Source: Rhodospirillaceae bacterium
GTDB lineage: Bacteria; Pseudomonadota; Alphaproteobacteria; Rhodospirillales; Casp-alpha2
DNA: 64,000 bases
Reading direction: 5' to 3'
Assembly: GCA_016845145.1 (NCBI GenBank)
Contig: JAERTE010000103.1
Location: 102,926 to 166,925, forward strand
Part shown: piece by piece, positions 24,785-33,163 of the stretch
Layout: every line of letters starts with the position of its first letter
Position numbering within the stretch: position 1 is the stretch's first letter
The notes under the pieces: model-generated
The model's database searches: none
What the model saw: the letters and a program-made list of their open reading frames with translations, nothing else
Told to the model about the DNA's origin: nothing
Position numbers and translations under genes: made by a program

Positions 24785-26770
24785 TCATTCGAACTCCATG
24801 ATCACCTGATCGACGGCAAGCGAATCGCCGGCTTCGGCATTCACGGCAGAAATCACCACATCCTTTTCGGCACGCAACACGTTTTCCATCTTCATGGCTT
24901 CGATCACGGCCAATGTTTCACCGGACTTCACTTCCTGGCCCGCCTCGACATCGACACTCACCAGCAATCCCGGCATCGGCGACAACAATAGCCTGGATGT
25001 ATCCGGCGGTTCTTTAACCGGCATCAACTCGTTCAGTCTCGCCGCGGTCTTGGAAAGCACCAGAATGTCGTCTTGCGATCCGCCGTGGGTCAAACGGTAG
25101 GCGATCCCTTCGCGTTCCACCTGGATACAAATCTCGCGGCCGTCCAAGGCGCCGCGCATCATCGGCTCACCCAATTGCCAGTCGGTCTCCAATTCGTGCG
25201 TCTTGCCGTCAACGATCACATGAAAGCCGTCGATAGCCGGGCGCACCGTCACCGGGTGCTGGCCGTCCTTCAACACGACTATCCAATCATCGGAGACGTG
25301 ACGCGTGTGATCATCCGTCTGGCCGGAGATTTGCGCCGCGCGATCCTGGAAGGCGCGGTGTATGGAGGCCGCCACCGTGACCTGCAGCATCGGGTCTTCG
25401 GCGGGCAGGTCTTGGGGATGAAAGCCGTCCGGGTATTCCTCGGCGATCAGGTTGGTGGTCATGTTGCCCGAGACAAAGCGCGGGTGCGCCACCAGCGCCG
25501 CCAAAAACCCGATGTTGTGGCTAACGCCGCGGATGTAATAGGCATCGAGTGCCGCGCGCATGCGGGCAATCGCTTCATCGCGGTCGGCGCCATAGGTGAT
25601 CAGCTTGGCGATCATCGGGTCGTAGTACATGGAAATCTCGCCGCCCTCGTAGACCGAGGTATCGACACGCACATTGGCGGTTTCTTCCGGCGCCTGATAC
25701 TTCACCAACCGCCCGATGGACGGCAGGAAGTTGCGGAACGGGTCTTCGGCGTAGACGCGCGCTTCCAGCGCCCAACCGTTCAATTTCACGTCTTCTTGCT
25801 TGAGCTCCAGCTTCTCGCCGGCAGCGACGCGGATCATCAACTCCACCAGATCGAGCCCGGTGATGTATTCGGTTACCGGGTGCTCCACCTGCAAGCGCGT
25901 GTTCATCTCCAGGAAGAAGAAGTTCTTCTCGGCGTCGACGATAAATTCCACCGTTCCGGCGGAGTGGTAATCGACGGCCTCGGCCAACGCCACGGCTTCT
26001 TCGCCCATAGCCTTGCGGGTGGCTTCGTCCAAAAACGGAGACGGTGCTTCTTCCAGCACTTTCTGATGGCGCCGCTGGATCGAGCATTCACGTTCGCCAA
26101 GATAGATCGTGTTGCCGTGCTTGTCGGCCATGATCTGGATTTCGATGTGACGCGGCTGTTCGATGAACTTCTCGATAAACACCCGATCGTCCCCGAACGA
26201 TGATTTCGCTTCATTGACGGCGCGTTCCAGTCCGTCGCGGCATTCCTCATCATTCCAAGCCAGGCGCATGCCCTTGCCGCCGCCACCGGCGGACGCCTTC
26301 AACATCACCGGATATCCGATGTTATTGGCAATCTTCACCGCGTCATCGGGATCGCGCACCGCTTCGGTGTGGCCCGGCACAGTGGAAACCTTGGCGGCCT
26401 CGGCGAGCTTTTTCGACTCGATCTTGTCGCCCATGGCATTGATCGCGCCGACCGGCGGGCCGATGAAGGTTACGCCTTCTTTCTCAAGCGCCTCGGCGAA
26501 GGCGGCGTTTTCCGACAGGAATCCATAGCCCGGGTGCACCGCATCGGCGCCGGTCTCGCGGATGGCGGCCAAAATGTTATCCATCACCAAGTAGCTCTCG
26601 GCGGTGGGCGCGGGGCCGATACAAACCGCCTCGTCAGCCATTTCCTTGTGCAGCGCGTCGCGGTCGGCCTCTGAATAGACGGCGACCGTCTTGATGCCCA
26701 TCTTGCGCGCCGTTTTGATCACGCGGCAGGCAATTTCGCCCCGGTTGGCTATCAGGATTTTCTTAATCAT
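24785..26770 (-). CDS. pccA: Propionyl-CoA carboxylase, biotin-carboxylase (alpha) subunit
   Basis: A 661-residue protein of the acetyl/propionyl-CoA carboxylase alpha family. The biotin carboxylase domain (about 1-450) has [30 protein letters not shown] and [19 protein letters not shown] linker domain precedes the biotinyl domain, whose attachment lysine is about residue 627 in EAMKMENVLRAEKD. The AMKMENVL segment and the length fit PccA better than MccA, and the matching beta subunit is at 37938. Propionyl-CoA is carboxylated to methylmalonyl-CoA. A GTGAG stretch stands just before the ATG at 26770. Confidence 0.92.
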   Translation of the reverse strand: MIKKILIANRGEIACRVIKTARKMGIKTVAVYSEADRDALHKEMADEAVCIGPAPTAESYLVMDNILAAIRETGADAVHPGYGFLSENAAFAEALEKEGVTFIGPPVGAINAMGDKIESKKLAEAAKVSTVPGHTEAVRDPDDAVKIANNIGYPVMLKASAGGGGKGMRLAWNDEECRDGLERAVNEAKSSFGDDRVFIEKFIEQPRHIEIQIMADKHGNTIYLGERECSIQRRHQKVLEEAPSPFLDEATRKAMGEEAVALAEAVDYHSAGTVEFIVDAEKNFFFLEMNTRLQVEHPVTEYITGLDLVELMIRVAAGEKLELKQEDVKLNGWALEARVYAEDPFRNFLPSIGRLVKYQAPEETANVRVDTSVYEGGEISMYYDPMIAKLITYGADRDEAIARMRAALDAYYIRGVSHNIGFLAALVAHPRFVSGNMTTNLIAEEYPDGFHPQDLPAEDPMLQVTVAASIHRAFQDRAAQISGQTDDHTRHVSDDWIVVLKDGQHPVTVRPAIDGFHVIVDGKTHELETDWQLGEPMMRGALDGREICIQVEREGIAYRLTHGGSQDDILVLSKTAARLNELMPVKEPPDTSRLLLSPMPGLLVSVDVEAGQEVKSGETLAVIEAMKMENVLRAEKDVVISAVNAEAGDSLAVDQVIMEFE

Positions 26771-27149
26771 CTCACCCCACTCGCAAACAAGTTAACCCCG
26801 CCCATTGGCCCCGTTCTACGCCCTTGCGTCGGAAGAATCCAACACGTTCACCCGCGCTCCGACAGAGTTTTCCCACCCAAACAGGGGCATAGACGAAAAA
26901 ACCGGGGTTGGAAGCCATTGTTTATGATTGAAACCCAAAAAAATCTACGGAACGAACCCAATTTCAATTACCTACCCGCTCGGTCCACTGACCTTATTCC
27001 CAGCAGCACCGAAAGGATAATATAGCTTATTCTTATAAATTTATCAATATTTTCCTTTCTTGTGTTTGCCAATTTGCACCAACTGTCAAACTCGAATGCA
27101 ATCCGATCGAAAAGGTGACACTTTTTGATTTTTGTGCCATATATGTTTT
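26771..27149. other. 379-base intergenic stretch, AT-rich at its right end
   Basis: No convincing gene or RNA is seen. The left part is GC-rich like the neighbouring coding DNA; the part from about 26930 to 27149 is AT-rich. It should contain the pccA promoter (minus) and the toxin-antitoxin promoter (plus). One candidate for the latter is TTGCAC (27074-27079) with a poor -10, not convincing. Confidence 0.5.
27116..27139. promoter_or_regulatory. Possible autoregulatory operator of the toxin-antitoxin pair
   Basis: TGACAC (27116-27121) and GTGCCA (27134-27139) form an inverted repeat with one mismatch, separated by 12 bases, ending ten bases before the antitoxin start. Phd-type antitoxins commonly repress their own promoters through such sites, but this one is inferred from symmetry alone. 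Confidence 0.4.
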
Positions 27150-27380
27150 ATGAAAAACATTTCCACCCGAGAAATGCGCCAAGAGCTACCGCATCTTGAA
27201 GACGTATTGTCCGAAGAAGGCGAGTTGATCATTACCCGTCACGGCAAGCCCATCGCGCGGCTGCTGCCTGTAGCCGGTGACCATACTGCAAAACCCAGCC
27301 ATGCCGAATTGCGCGCCCGCATGCCCCATTCCCCGCGTCCGAGTGCCGAGGTCATCCGTGAAGACAGGGATGAGCGGTGA
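27150..27380 (+). CDS. Phd/YefM-type antitoxin
   Basis: A 76-residue protein with the Phd/YefM N-terminal DNA-binding fold, recognisable as MKNISTREMRQELPHLEDVL and ELIITRHGKPIARLLP. The C-terminal tail is charged and probably unfolded until it wraps the toxin. The ATG at 27150 is preferred to a TTG at 27132. Its stop overlaps the toxin's GTG start. It neutralises the neighbouring PIN toxin and probably autoregulates the pair. Confidence 0.9.
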   Translation: MKNISTREMRQELPHLEDVLSEEGELIITRHGKPIARLLPVAGDHTAKPSHAELRARMPHSPRPSAEVIREDRDER

Positions 27381-27811
27381 GCGATAGCTGTTATCTCGAT
27401 ACCAGTGCGCTCGCCAAGTGGTACATCAACGAGCCCGGTTCCGAGTTATTCGAGGCCTTCATCCAAACGCAATCCGACGCCGTCATTAGCCGTTTAACCG
27501 CGACTGAACTCCGGTGCCTCCTCGCCCGCCGCCGCCGCACCGGTGATCTCGGCGTCGATTTCGAAAGAGACGCCTTCGCAAGTTTCGAGCGCGACATCAC
27601 CGCCGGGCATCTGCGGGTTCATCCCTGCGGTGATGCCCTGTTTGTCGAAGCCATAAACCTGATCGAGCGCCTGGAGCCATATGCCCTTCGTACACTCGAC
27701 GCATTACACTTGGCTCTCGCATTAGACGCCGGAACACCAGTCCTTGCGACCGCTGATAAGATCATGGCGCGTGCGGGAGCCGCTTTGGGATTCGAGATTG
27801 CCGAGTTTTGA
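27377..27811 (+). CDS. vapC: VapC-like PIN-domain toxin (ribonuclease)
   Basis: A 144-residue PIN domain protein. Conserved acidic residues are seen in YLDTSALAKWY (first Asp), LTATELRCLL (Glu), LRTLDALHLALAL (Asp) and LATADKIM (Asp), the four-carboxylate Mg2+ site of PIN nucleases. It should cleave RNA when released from the antitoxin. It starts at GTG 27377, overlapping the antitoxin stop as GTGA. The class of its RNA target cannot be predicted. Confidence 0.92.
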   Translation: MSDSCYLDTSALAKWYINEPGSELFEAFIQTQSDAVISRLTATELRCLLARRRRTGDLGVDFERDAFASFERDITAGHLRVHPCGDALFVEAINLIERLEPYALRTLDALHLALALDAGTPVLATADKIMARAGAALGFEIAEF

Positions 27812-27893
27812 CGACATTTCAAAGACCCGCCGCATCATCAATCTGCCTGACTCGTGCAAAACGCGCCAATTCTGCAAGATGGCCTAGAAAAGC

Positions 27894-28280
27894 TTATTCA
27901 GATCGAAATATCAACAGCGTCATACTCACCGCCCCAATGGCAAGAGACAAACCGATCATATTGACGTTTCCGATCAACAAAGCTGCTAGCAAAAAGCATC
28001 CATTAAACAAGAACACTGAGACGATGAGAGGAAACGAAAAAGATTTCTCAAACATGTCGCTTGGACCATACACACGCCAAACCCGTTCGAGATGCCGATC
28101 CCATACGTATCCAATCCCGATCAACAAAAGATAACCACCGAATATGCATAGCTCGATCATCAATAAGCTTAATAACGAGGATTTAAACTCACCAACTGCG
28201 GCTAACAAAAAACCCACATAAAGAACAACCGCAAGCACCGTAGCACCACAAAGCTTCGCAGGAGTGGGTTTTGGCCACAT
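27894..28280 (-). CDS. Hypothetical four-helix membrane protein
   Basis: About 128 residues with four hydrophobic segments: near LAVVLYVGFLLAAVGEF, LLMIELCIFGGYLLLIGIG, FPLIVSVFLFNGCFLLAALL and NMIGLSLAIGAVSMTLLIF. I do not recognise a family. Base composition is visibly lower in GC (about 44 percent over its first 180 bases on the plus axis) than the metabolic genes around it, which may mean recent acquisition. The start is uncertain: ATG at 28280 is used, a TTG at 28304 adds eight residues, and neither has a good ribosome binding site. Confidence 0.55.
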   Translation of the reverse strand: MWPKPTPAKLCGATVLAVVLYVGFLLAAVGEFKSSLLSLLMIELCIFGGYLLLIGIGYVWDRHLERVWRVYGPSDMFEKSFSFPLIVSVFLFNGCFLLAALLIGNVNMIGLSLAIGAVSMTLLIFRSE

Positions 28281-28361
28281 CAACTCATAGTGCCCGTCAT
28301 TCAATTAAAGGCGTTATTAAATATCAACTTAATCTCGCTATTAACGAATGACAATTGCTCC

Positions 28362-28601
28362 TCACCGAAATGCCCGAAACATCCCCATGGCATAAGCCGC
28401 GTGGATGGCCAGGATGCTGCCCCATCCGACCATGGGCAGCACGAACCATACGTTGTCGGGCGTCAGCCACCAATTGAGCGCGGCCAGGACGATCATCACC
28501 ATGAAATAGCCGCCCAAGTGCAGGCCGAAACCGCGCAGCCGACGATGGGCGGCGGCGGCATTGGCGCTTGAACCGGTTTGCGCGGGTTCATTTCTTTTCA
28601 C
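28362..28601 (-). CDS. Small 2TM-domain membrane protein
   Basis: About 79 residues from a GTG at 28601. Two membrane segments, LHLGGYFMVMIVLAALNWWL and FVLPMVGWGSILAIHAAY, are joined by a short loop, matching the bacterial 2TM domain pattern (hydrophobic pair with xHxxxY and GWG). The family is often fused to or near LytTR regulators or stands alone; function unknown. The start is uncertain, since no ATG lies in frame. Confidence 0.55.
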   Translation of the reverse strand: MKRNEPAQTGSSANAAAAHRRLRGFGLHLGGYFMVMIVLAALNWWLTPDNVWFVLPMVGWGSILAIHAAYAMGMFRAFR

Positions 28602-28711
28602 AATTACACCATGTAACCCATTGATATATTGTCTGTTTCGAAGGCTGAAACGGAAAACTTCTCGAATTGAGATGACAAGCCATTTTACCTGTGTTGGTAT
28701 GATGGACAAAC

Positions 28712-28725
28712 GTTCGCAAGCGAAC
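28712..28725. promoter_or_regulatory. Inverted repeat upstream of the acyl-CoA operon
   Basis: GTTCGC-AA-GCGAAC is a perfect 6-2-6 inverted repeat, 35 bases before the acyl-CoA dehydrogenase start. It looks like a TetR-family operator. No regulator gene lies beside it. Confidence 0.55.
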
Positions 28726-28760
28726 AAGTTTAACGCCACTGTTAAGGACAGGCCGACATC

Positions 28761-29915
28761 ATGCCTTATCCGGCACTGAGTTTCACGCCCGAGCAGATCC
28801 AGATGCGCGACAGCTTGCATGCGCTGCTCAGCGATACGTTGCCGCCGGAGAAATTGCAGGAATTGGATGAGACCTACGGTGACCCGCATGAGGCTTACGG
28901 GGCTCTGGCGCAAGCCGGTTGGCTGGGCTTGATGTTCGCCGAAGACTACGGCGGATACGGCGGCTCATACCGGGATATGGCGGTGTTGATCGAGACGCTG
29001 GGTTTTCATTCATTGAGCATTGCCACAGCTTATCAGTGCTCCACCGTGTTCGCCGGTTCTTACATTCAGAGCTTCGGCTCGGACGCCATGAAACGGCGTT
29101 TCATACCGGAAATTATTGCCGGCGACACCCGCCTGGCCATCGCCTATACCGAGCCGCAAGCCGGATCGGACGTGGCTGCGATCAGGACGCGGGCCAAACG
29201 CGATGGTGATGACTACGTGATCAACGGCCAGAAATGCTACATTTCTTGCGCGCACGTGGCCGACTACATCGCCGTGGCGGTAAAAACCGACCCCGACGCC
29301 GGGCGCAAGGGGATTAGCATGGTCCTTGTCGACACAAAGCTGCCGGGCGTCGATATTCGTCCCATGAAATCGCTTGGCCGCCATGCCAGCCGCATCAACG
29401 AGATATTCCTCGACGATGTGCGGGTGCCAGCCGCCATGCTGATCGGCGAAGAGAACAGCGCCTGGAAAATGATGATGAAGGGGCTCAATTTCGAGCGGCT
29501 GATCTTATCGGCAGGCTCAGCCGGCGTATGCATGAAAGCCATACGTGTGGCCAAGGATTTCACCGAAAACCGCGATGCCTTCGGCAACAACATCATGGAA
29601 TACCAGGGCGTGTCGCACAAACTGGCGGAAATGCAAATCCTCGCCCACACTTCGCGCCTGCATACCTACCATGTGGCAGAATTGATGGACGCGGGCGAAA
29701 ACCCAATCATGGAGACCTCCGTCGCCAAAACCTACGCCACCGAGGCCATGGCCACGTGCACGGATCTCGGCTTACAAGTGATGGGCGGTCAGGGCTACGT
29801 GGCGGGCGAAATGGAACGCATGTTTCGCGATGCGCGCCTGGGGCCCATCGGCGGCGGTACCAGTGAGGTCATGCGCAATGTCATCGCCGCGCAAATGATG
29901 GACCTTTATCCTTGA
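28761..29915 (+). CDS. Acyl-CoA dehydrogenase
   Basis: A 384-residue FAD-dependent dehydrogenase. Signatures are AYTEPQAGSDVAAIRTRAK for FAD and substrate, and FRDARLGPIGGGTSEVMRN near the C terminus. The position used as catalytic base by medium-chain enzymes is glycine (GGGTS), while LNFERLILSAGSAG offers the alternative glutamate, as in isovaleryl-CoA dehydrogenase, so a branched or long substrate is possible. It leads a six-gene operon, and its stop overlaps a TTG alternative start of the next gene. The substrate is unknown. Confidence 0.93.
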   Translation: MPYPALSFTPEQIQMRDSLHALLSDTLPPEKLQELDETYGDPHEAYGALAQAGWLGLMFAEDYGGYGGSYRDMAVLIETLGFHSLSIATAYQCSTVFAGSYIQSFGSDAMKRRFIPEIIAGDTRLAIAYTEPQAGSDVAAIRTRAKRDGDDYVINGQKCYISCAHVADYIAVAVKTDPDAGRKGISMVLVDTKLPGVDIRPMKSLGRHASRINEIFLDDVRVPAAMLIGEENSAWKMMMKGLNFERLILSAGSAGVCMKAIRVAKDFTENRDAFGNNIMEYQGVSHKLAEMQILAHTSRLHTYHVAELMDAGENPIMETSVAKTYATEAMATCTDLGLQVMGGQGYVAGEMERMFRDARLGPIGGGTSEVMRNVIAAQMMDLYP

Positions 29916-29926
29916 AAGATATCGAC

Positions 29927-30727
29927 ATGACCGCATCAGATACCCCCTTCTCCCCTAACGCTCTGAAAGACCGCATCGTGTTCATCACCGGCGGCGCCAC
30001 CGGCATCGGGCGCGGTACGGTGGAGGTGCTGGGCGGACTGGGCGCCAAAATCTTCATCGCCAGCCGCAAGCAAGATGTGATTGAAGCCGCCGTCAGCGAT
30101 TTGACGGCGCTCGGCATCGACGCCGCCTGCGCGGTCTGTGACGTGCGCGACCCGGATGCCGTGGAGCGCGCGGTTGCAGAATGCGTGGAATGGTATGGCG
30201 GGCTGGATATCTTAATCAACAATGCGGCAGGAAACTTCCCCTGCCCGACCGCCGAATTATCGCCCAACGGCTGGAAAACGGTGATCGATATCGATCTCAA
30301 CGGCACGTTCTATTGCTGCCGCGCCGCTTATCCGCACCTGAAGGCATCCGAGCATGGTGGACGCGTGGTATCGATTACCACCAGCCTGGGACGATCGGGC
30401 TGGCCCGGCGCGGCGCACGCGGGCGCGGCCAAGGCTGGTATACTATCGCTCATGCGGGCATTGGCGGTGGAATGGGCGCCGGACGGCATATTGGTCAATG
30501 CCGTCGCGCCGGGGCCGATCGCCGGCACGGTGGGCGTCGACAAGCTCTATATCGAAACGGGCCGCGAGAAAGAGATGACCTCGCGCGTCGCCTTGGGACG
30601 CTTCGGCACCACCGCCGACATCGGCAACGCCATCGCCTATCTCTGCTCATCCGCCGGCAACTATGTTACGGGCCTGGAAATGGTCGTCGATGGCGGCCGG
30701 CAATGGACTTTCACAGCGAATTCTTAA
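29927..30727 (+). CDS. SDR resembling peroxisomal 2,4-dienoyl-CoA reductase (DECR2-like)
   Basis: About 266 residues. The cofactor motif TGGATGIGRG is near the N terminus. The segments NNAAGNFPCPTAELSPNGW and VIDIDLNGTFY are characteristic of 2,4-dienoyl-CoA reductases. The position of the classical SDR tyrosine reads HAGAAKAGI, keeping the lysine but not the tyrosine, as in DECR2 enzymes. This suggests reduction of a dienoyl-CoA made by the dehydrogenase before it. Start at ATG 29927; a TTG at 29912 is less likely. Confidence 0.88.
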   Translation: MTASDTPFSPNALKDRIVFITGGATGIGRGTVEVLGGLGAKIFIASRKQDVIEAAVSDLTALGIDAACAVCDVRDPDAVERAVAECVEWYGGLDILINNAAGNFPCPTAELSPNGWKTVIDIDLNGTFYCCRAAYPHLKASEHGGRVVSITTSLGRSGWPGAAHAGAAKAGILSLMRALAVEWAPDGILVNAVAPGPIAGTVGVDKLYIETGREKEMTSRVALGRFGTTADIGNAIAYLCSSAGNYVTGLEMVVDGGRQWTFTANS

Positions 30728-30742
30728 AACACGGGAGACACC

Positions 30743-31591
30743 ATGCCCAACGATCACTCAGACAGCCATATCGACATCACCCTGGAAGATGGCGTATTGG
30801 CCGTCCGCCTGAATAACCCTGCGACACGGAATTCGCTTACACCCTCTATCCGCGATGGATTGGCGCAAGCGACGGAGCGAGCCGTATTCGACCCCGACGT
30901 GCGGGTGGTATACATCACCGGTACCGGCAAGGCGTTTTGCGCAGGCGGCGATTTCAACGCGCTGACCAAGCACAGCGATTCGTGGTCCGTGCACAATCGG
31001 TTCAGGCAGTTGGCCAGTTGGATCATCCCGTTGATCCGGCTGCAAAAGCCGGTGGTGACCGGTCTTAACGGCGTCGCGGTCGGCGGCGGTATGGGGCTGG
31101 CCTTGGCTGGCGATATCATCATCGCATCGCAAAGCGCCAAGCTGATGGCGGGCTTCATGCGCCTGGGCGTCGTGCCCGATTACGGCATGATGTACCAGTT
31201 GCCGCGCCTGGTGGGCATGGCGAGGGCCAAGGATTTCATCTTCTCCAACCGCACATGGACGGCGGCGCAAGCGCTGGAGCTTGGTGTTGTCGCCGAAGTG
31301 ATCGCGGACGACGAGTTTGAAACTGCGGCCTACGAGCGCGCCAAGGAACTCGCCCAAGGCCCGATTGAGGCCATGGGCATGGCGAAATGGCTGATGGAGC
31401 GCTCGTTTGAAAGCTCGCTGGAAGAAATGATGACCTTCGAGGCGCTGGCGCAGCCCTTGGCCTTCCGCACTGAGGCGCACCAGGAGGGCTTCGGCGCGGT
31501 CCTGAACAAAGGCGAGCCCGACTTCCCCGCGGCCTCCAAACGCGAGTTCCAGTACCGCTATGCCAAGGGAGAAATTTCCGATGACGACTGA
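30743..31591 (+). CDS. Enoyl-CoA hydratase/isomerase (crotonase family)
   Basis: A 282-residue crotonase. Oxyanion-hole segments are KAFCAGGDFNAL and LNGVAVGGGMGLALAGD. Where enoyl-CoA hydratase has the first catalytic glutamate, the sequence reads GFMRLGVVPDYG, with aspartate in the PDxG turn as in PaaG-like isomerases. A double-bond isomerase or unusual hydratase is therefore as likely as a classical hydratase. A C-terminal extension rich in charged residues follows (about residues 255-282). It overlaps the next gene by 11 bases. Confidence 0.9.
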   Translation: MPNDHSDSHIDITLEDGVLAVRLNNPATRNSLTPSIRDGLAQATERAVFDPDVRVVYITGTGKAFCAGGDFNALTKHSDSWSVHNRFRQLASWIIPLIRLQKPVVTGLNGVAVGGGMGLALAGDIIIASQSAKLMAGFMRLGVVPDYGMMYQLPRLVGMARAKDFIFSNRTWTAAQALELGVVAEVIADDEFETAAYERAKELAQGPIEAMGMAKWLMERSFESSLEEMMTFEALAQPLAFRTEAHQEGFGAVLNKGEPDFPAASKREFQYRYAKGEISDDD

Positions 31592-31991
31592 GTTACCTAG
31601 CCCGATCATCTCGGCCGATGGCGCGCCTTATTGGCGGGCAGCGGCCGAAAACCGGCTTGAAATCCAGCAATGCAGCGATTGCGGCGCGTACCGCTTTCCG
31701 CCCAGCCATCTGTGCCGCGATTGCGGTTCCGACAATACGGCTTGGGTGGCGGTTTCGGGCGAAGGCACGATCTACAGCTTCTCCATCGTGCACCGGGCGC
31801 CGACGCCGGCTTTCCGGGCCCTTGTGCCCTACGTGGTGGCGTTGATCGATCTGGCGGAAGGGCCGCGCATGATGGCGAACATCACAGGCGAGGGTGCGCT
31901 CGATTGCGCCATCGGCGATGCGGTCCGTGTTTGTTTCGAGGACCGCGGAGAAGGTGCCAAGGTGCCGCAATTCCAGTTGGCGGAGGGCTGA
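31581..31991 (+). CDS. DUF35 / Zn-ribbon OB-fold protein
   Basis: About 136 residues. The N terminus has the zinc ribbon C-x2-C-x10-C-x2-C (QQCSDCGAYRFPPSHLCRDC), followed by an OB-fold (SGEGTIYSFSIVHRAPTPAF). Such proteins pair with thiolase-like enzymes lacking classical cysteines, and in Ltp2-type systems are needed for retro-aldol cleavage of acyl-CoAs. It overlaps the crotonase gene and is four bases from the thiolase-like gene, so a stable pair is likely. Confidence 0.9.
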   Translation: MTTELPSPIISADGAPYWRAAAENRLEIQQCSDCGAYRFPPSHLCRDCGSDNTAWVAVSGEGTIYSFSIVHRAPTPAFRALVPYVVALIDLAEGPRMMANITGEGALDCAIGDAVRVCFEDRGEGAKVPQFQLAEG

Positions 31992-31994
31992 GCC

Positions 31995-33158
31995 ATGTTC
32001 CGCAATGAAATCATCATCGCCGGCGTAGGTGAGTCGGACATCGGCAAAGTGCCGGAACTGAGCGGCGTCGGGCTCAATGCACAAGCGGTCAAACGCGCGC
32101 TGGACGATGCCGGCATGAAGCTTTCCGATATCGACGGACTGGTTACCGGTTATTCCATGACCGAGCCCTATTTCATGCTCGGTTCGGTGTTGGCGGAATA
32201 TCTGGGGCTGAAACCGACGTTTTGCGCATCGATGACGGTCGGCGGCGCGACGCCAGCGGCGGCGCTGCATCACGCCGCCATGGCGGTGGCCACGGGCCAG
32301 GCCAAGGTCGTGTTGGTGACGGCAGGCGAAAACCGCGCCACCGGTCAAACCCGCGACGCCGCCGTGCAAGCGCTGACGCAGGTGGGGCACCCCTATTTCG
32401 AAAACGTGTACGGCCCGCTGATCCCGGCGTTTTACGGCATGGTGGCCAGGCGCTATATGCATGAATACGGCACCACACGCGAACAAATGGCGCAGGTATG
32501 CGTGCAGTCGCGCGATCATGCGGTTCGACATCCCGCCTCCCCCATGACCGAGCGCATTACCGTCGATGACGTGCTGAATTCAAAACCCATCGCGGAACCG
32601 TTGAATATGCTCGATTGCTGTTTGATTTCAGACAGTGCCGGCGCATTTATCGTCACCTCGGCTGATCGTGCCGGCGATTTGCCCAACATTCCCGCGTGGC
32701 TTTTAGGCATTGGCGAGCGCCACACCCACGAACACGTCACCATGGCGCCCAGCCTGACGCGTTATGGCGCGGTCGAGTCGGGTGAGGCCGCTTATTCGAT
32801 GGCGGGGCTGGGGCCGAGCGACATGGATTTCGCCGAATTGTACGATTGCTTCTCCATCGTGCCGATCATTGAGGCTGAGGAGCTGGGCTTGGCGGAACGC
32901 GGCGCGGGCGGCGAGCTGTTCACGTCGGGCGACGCCACCATCGAAGGCCGCATGCCGATCAACACCCACGGCGGTATGCTGTCATTCGCGCAGGCCGGTG
33001 CATCGGGCGGGCTGCATGCGATTGTCGAAGCCTGCCGACAGTTGCGCGGCGACTTGGGCGAACGGCAGGTGACAAATCACGATGTCGCCCTGGTACACAA
33101 TGAAGGCGGTATCCTGTCGTCACACGTCACCATGGTGCTGGCCAATCAACGGAGATAA
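31995..33158 (+). CDS. Thiolase-like protein lacking the canonical catalytic residues (SCP2/Ltp2-like)
   Basis: A 387-residue thiolase-fold protein. Aligning by eye with PhaA, the position of the nucleophilic cysteine falls on glycine (MTVGGATPAAALHHA), the GHPxG histidine region reads FAQAGASGG and the second cysteine region reads LVHNEGG. These substitutions are found in the DUF35-associated thiolase subgroup that includes the steroid side-chain retro-aldolase Ltp2. The overall NTHGGMLS motif keeps the thiolase fold. It may therefore perform a retro-aldol or retro-Claisen reaction rather than thiolysis. It is flanked by its DUF35 partner and a MaoC hydratase. Confidence 0.85.
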   Translation: MFRNEIIIAGVGESDIGKVPELSGVGLNAQAVKRALDDAGMKLSDIDGLVTGYSMTEPYFMLGSVLAEYLGLKPTFCASMTVGGATPAAALHHAAMAVATGQAKVVLVTAGENRATGQTRDAAVQALTQVGHPYFENVYGPLIPAFYGMVARRYMHEYGTTREQMAQVCVQSRDHAVRHPASPMTERITVDDVLNSKPIAEPLNMLDCCLISDSAGAFIVTSADRAGDLPNIPAWLLGIGERHTHEHVTMAPSLTRYGAVESGEAAYSMAGLGPSDMDFAELYDCFSIVPIIEAEELGLAERGAGGELFTSGDATIEGRMPINTHGGMLSFAQAGASGGLHAIVEACRQLRGDLGERQVTNHDVALVHNEGGILSSHVTMVLANQRR

Positions 33159-33163
33159 CACTC

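Noticed and set aside
25073..26203. Plus-strand open frame of 376 codons
   Set aside because: Antisense to pccA, whose motifs leave no doubt; no family signature in the antisense product.
31593..32531. Minus-strand open frame of 312 codons
   Set aside because: Antisense to the DUF35 and thiolase-like genes; its product is His/Arg-rich and unlike any family I know.
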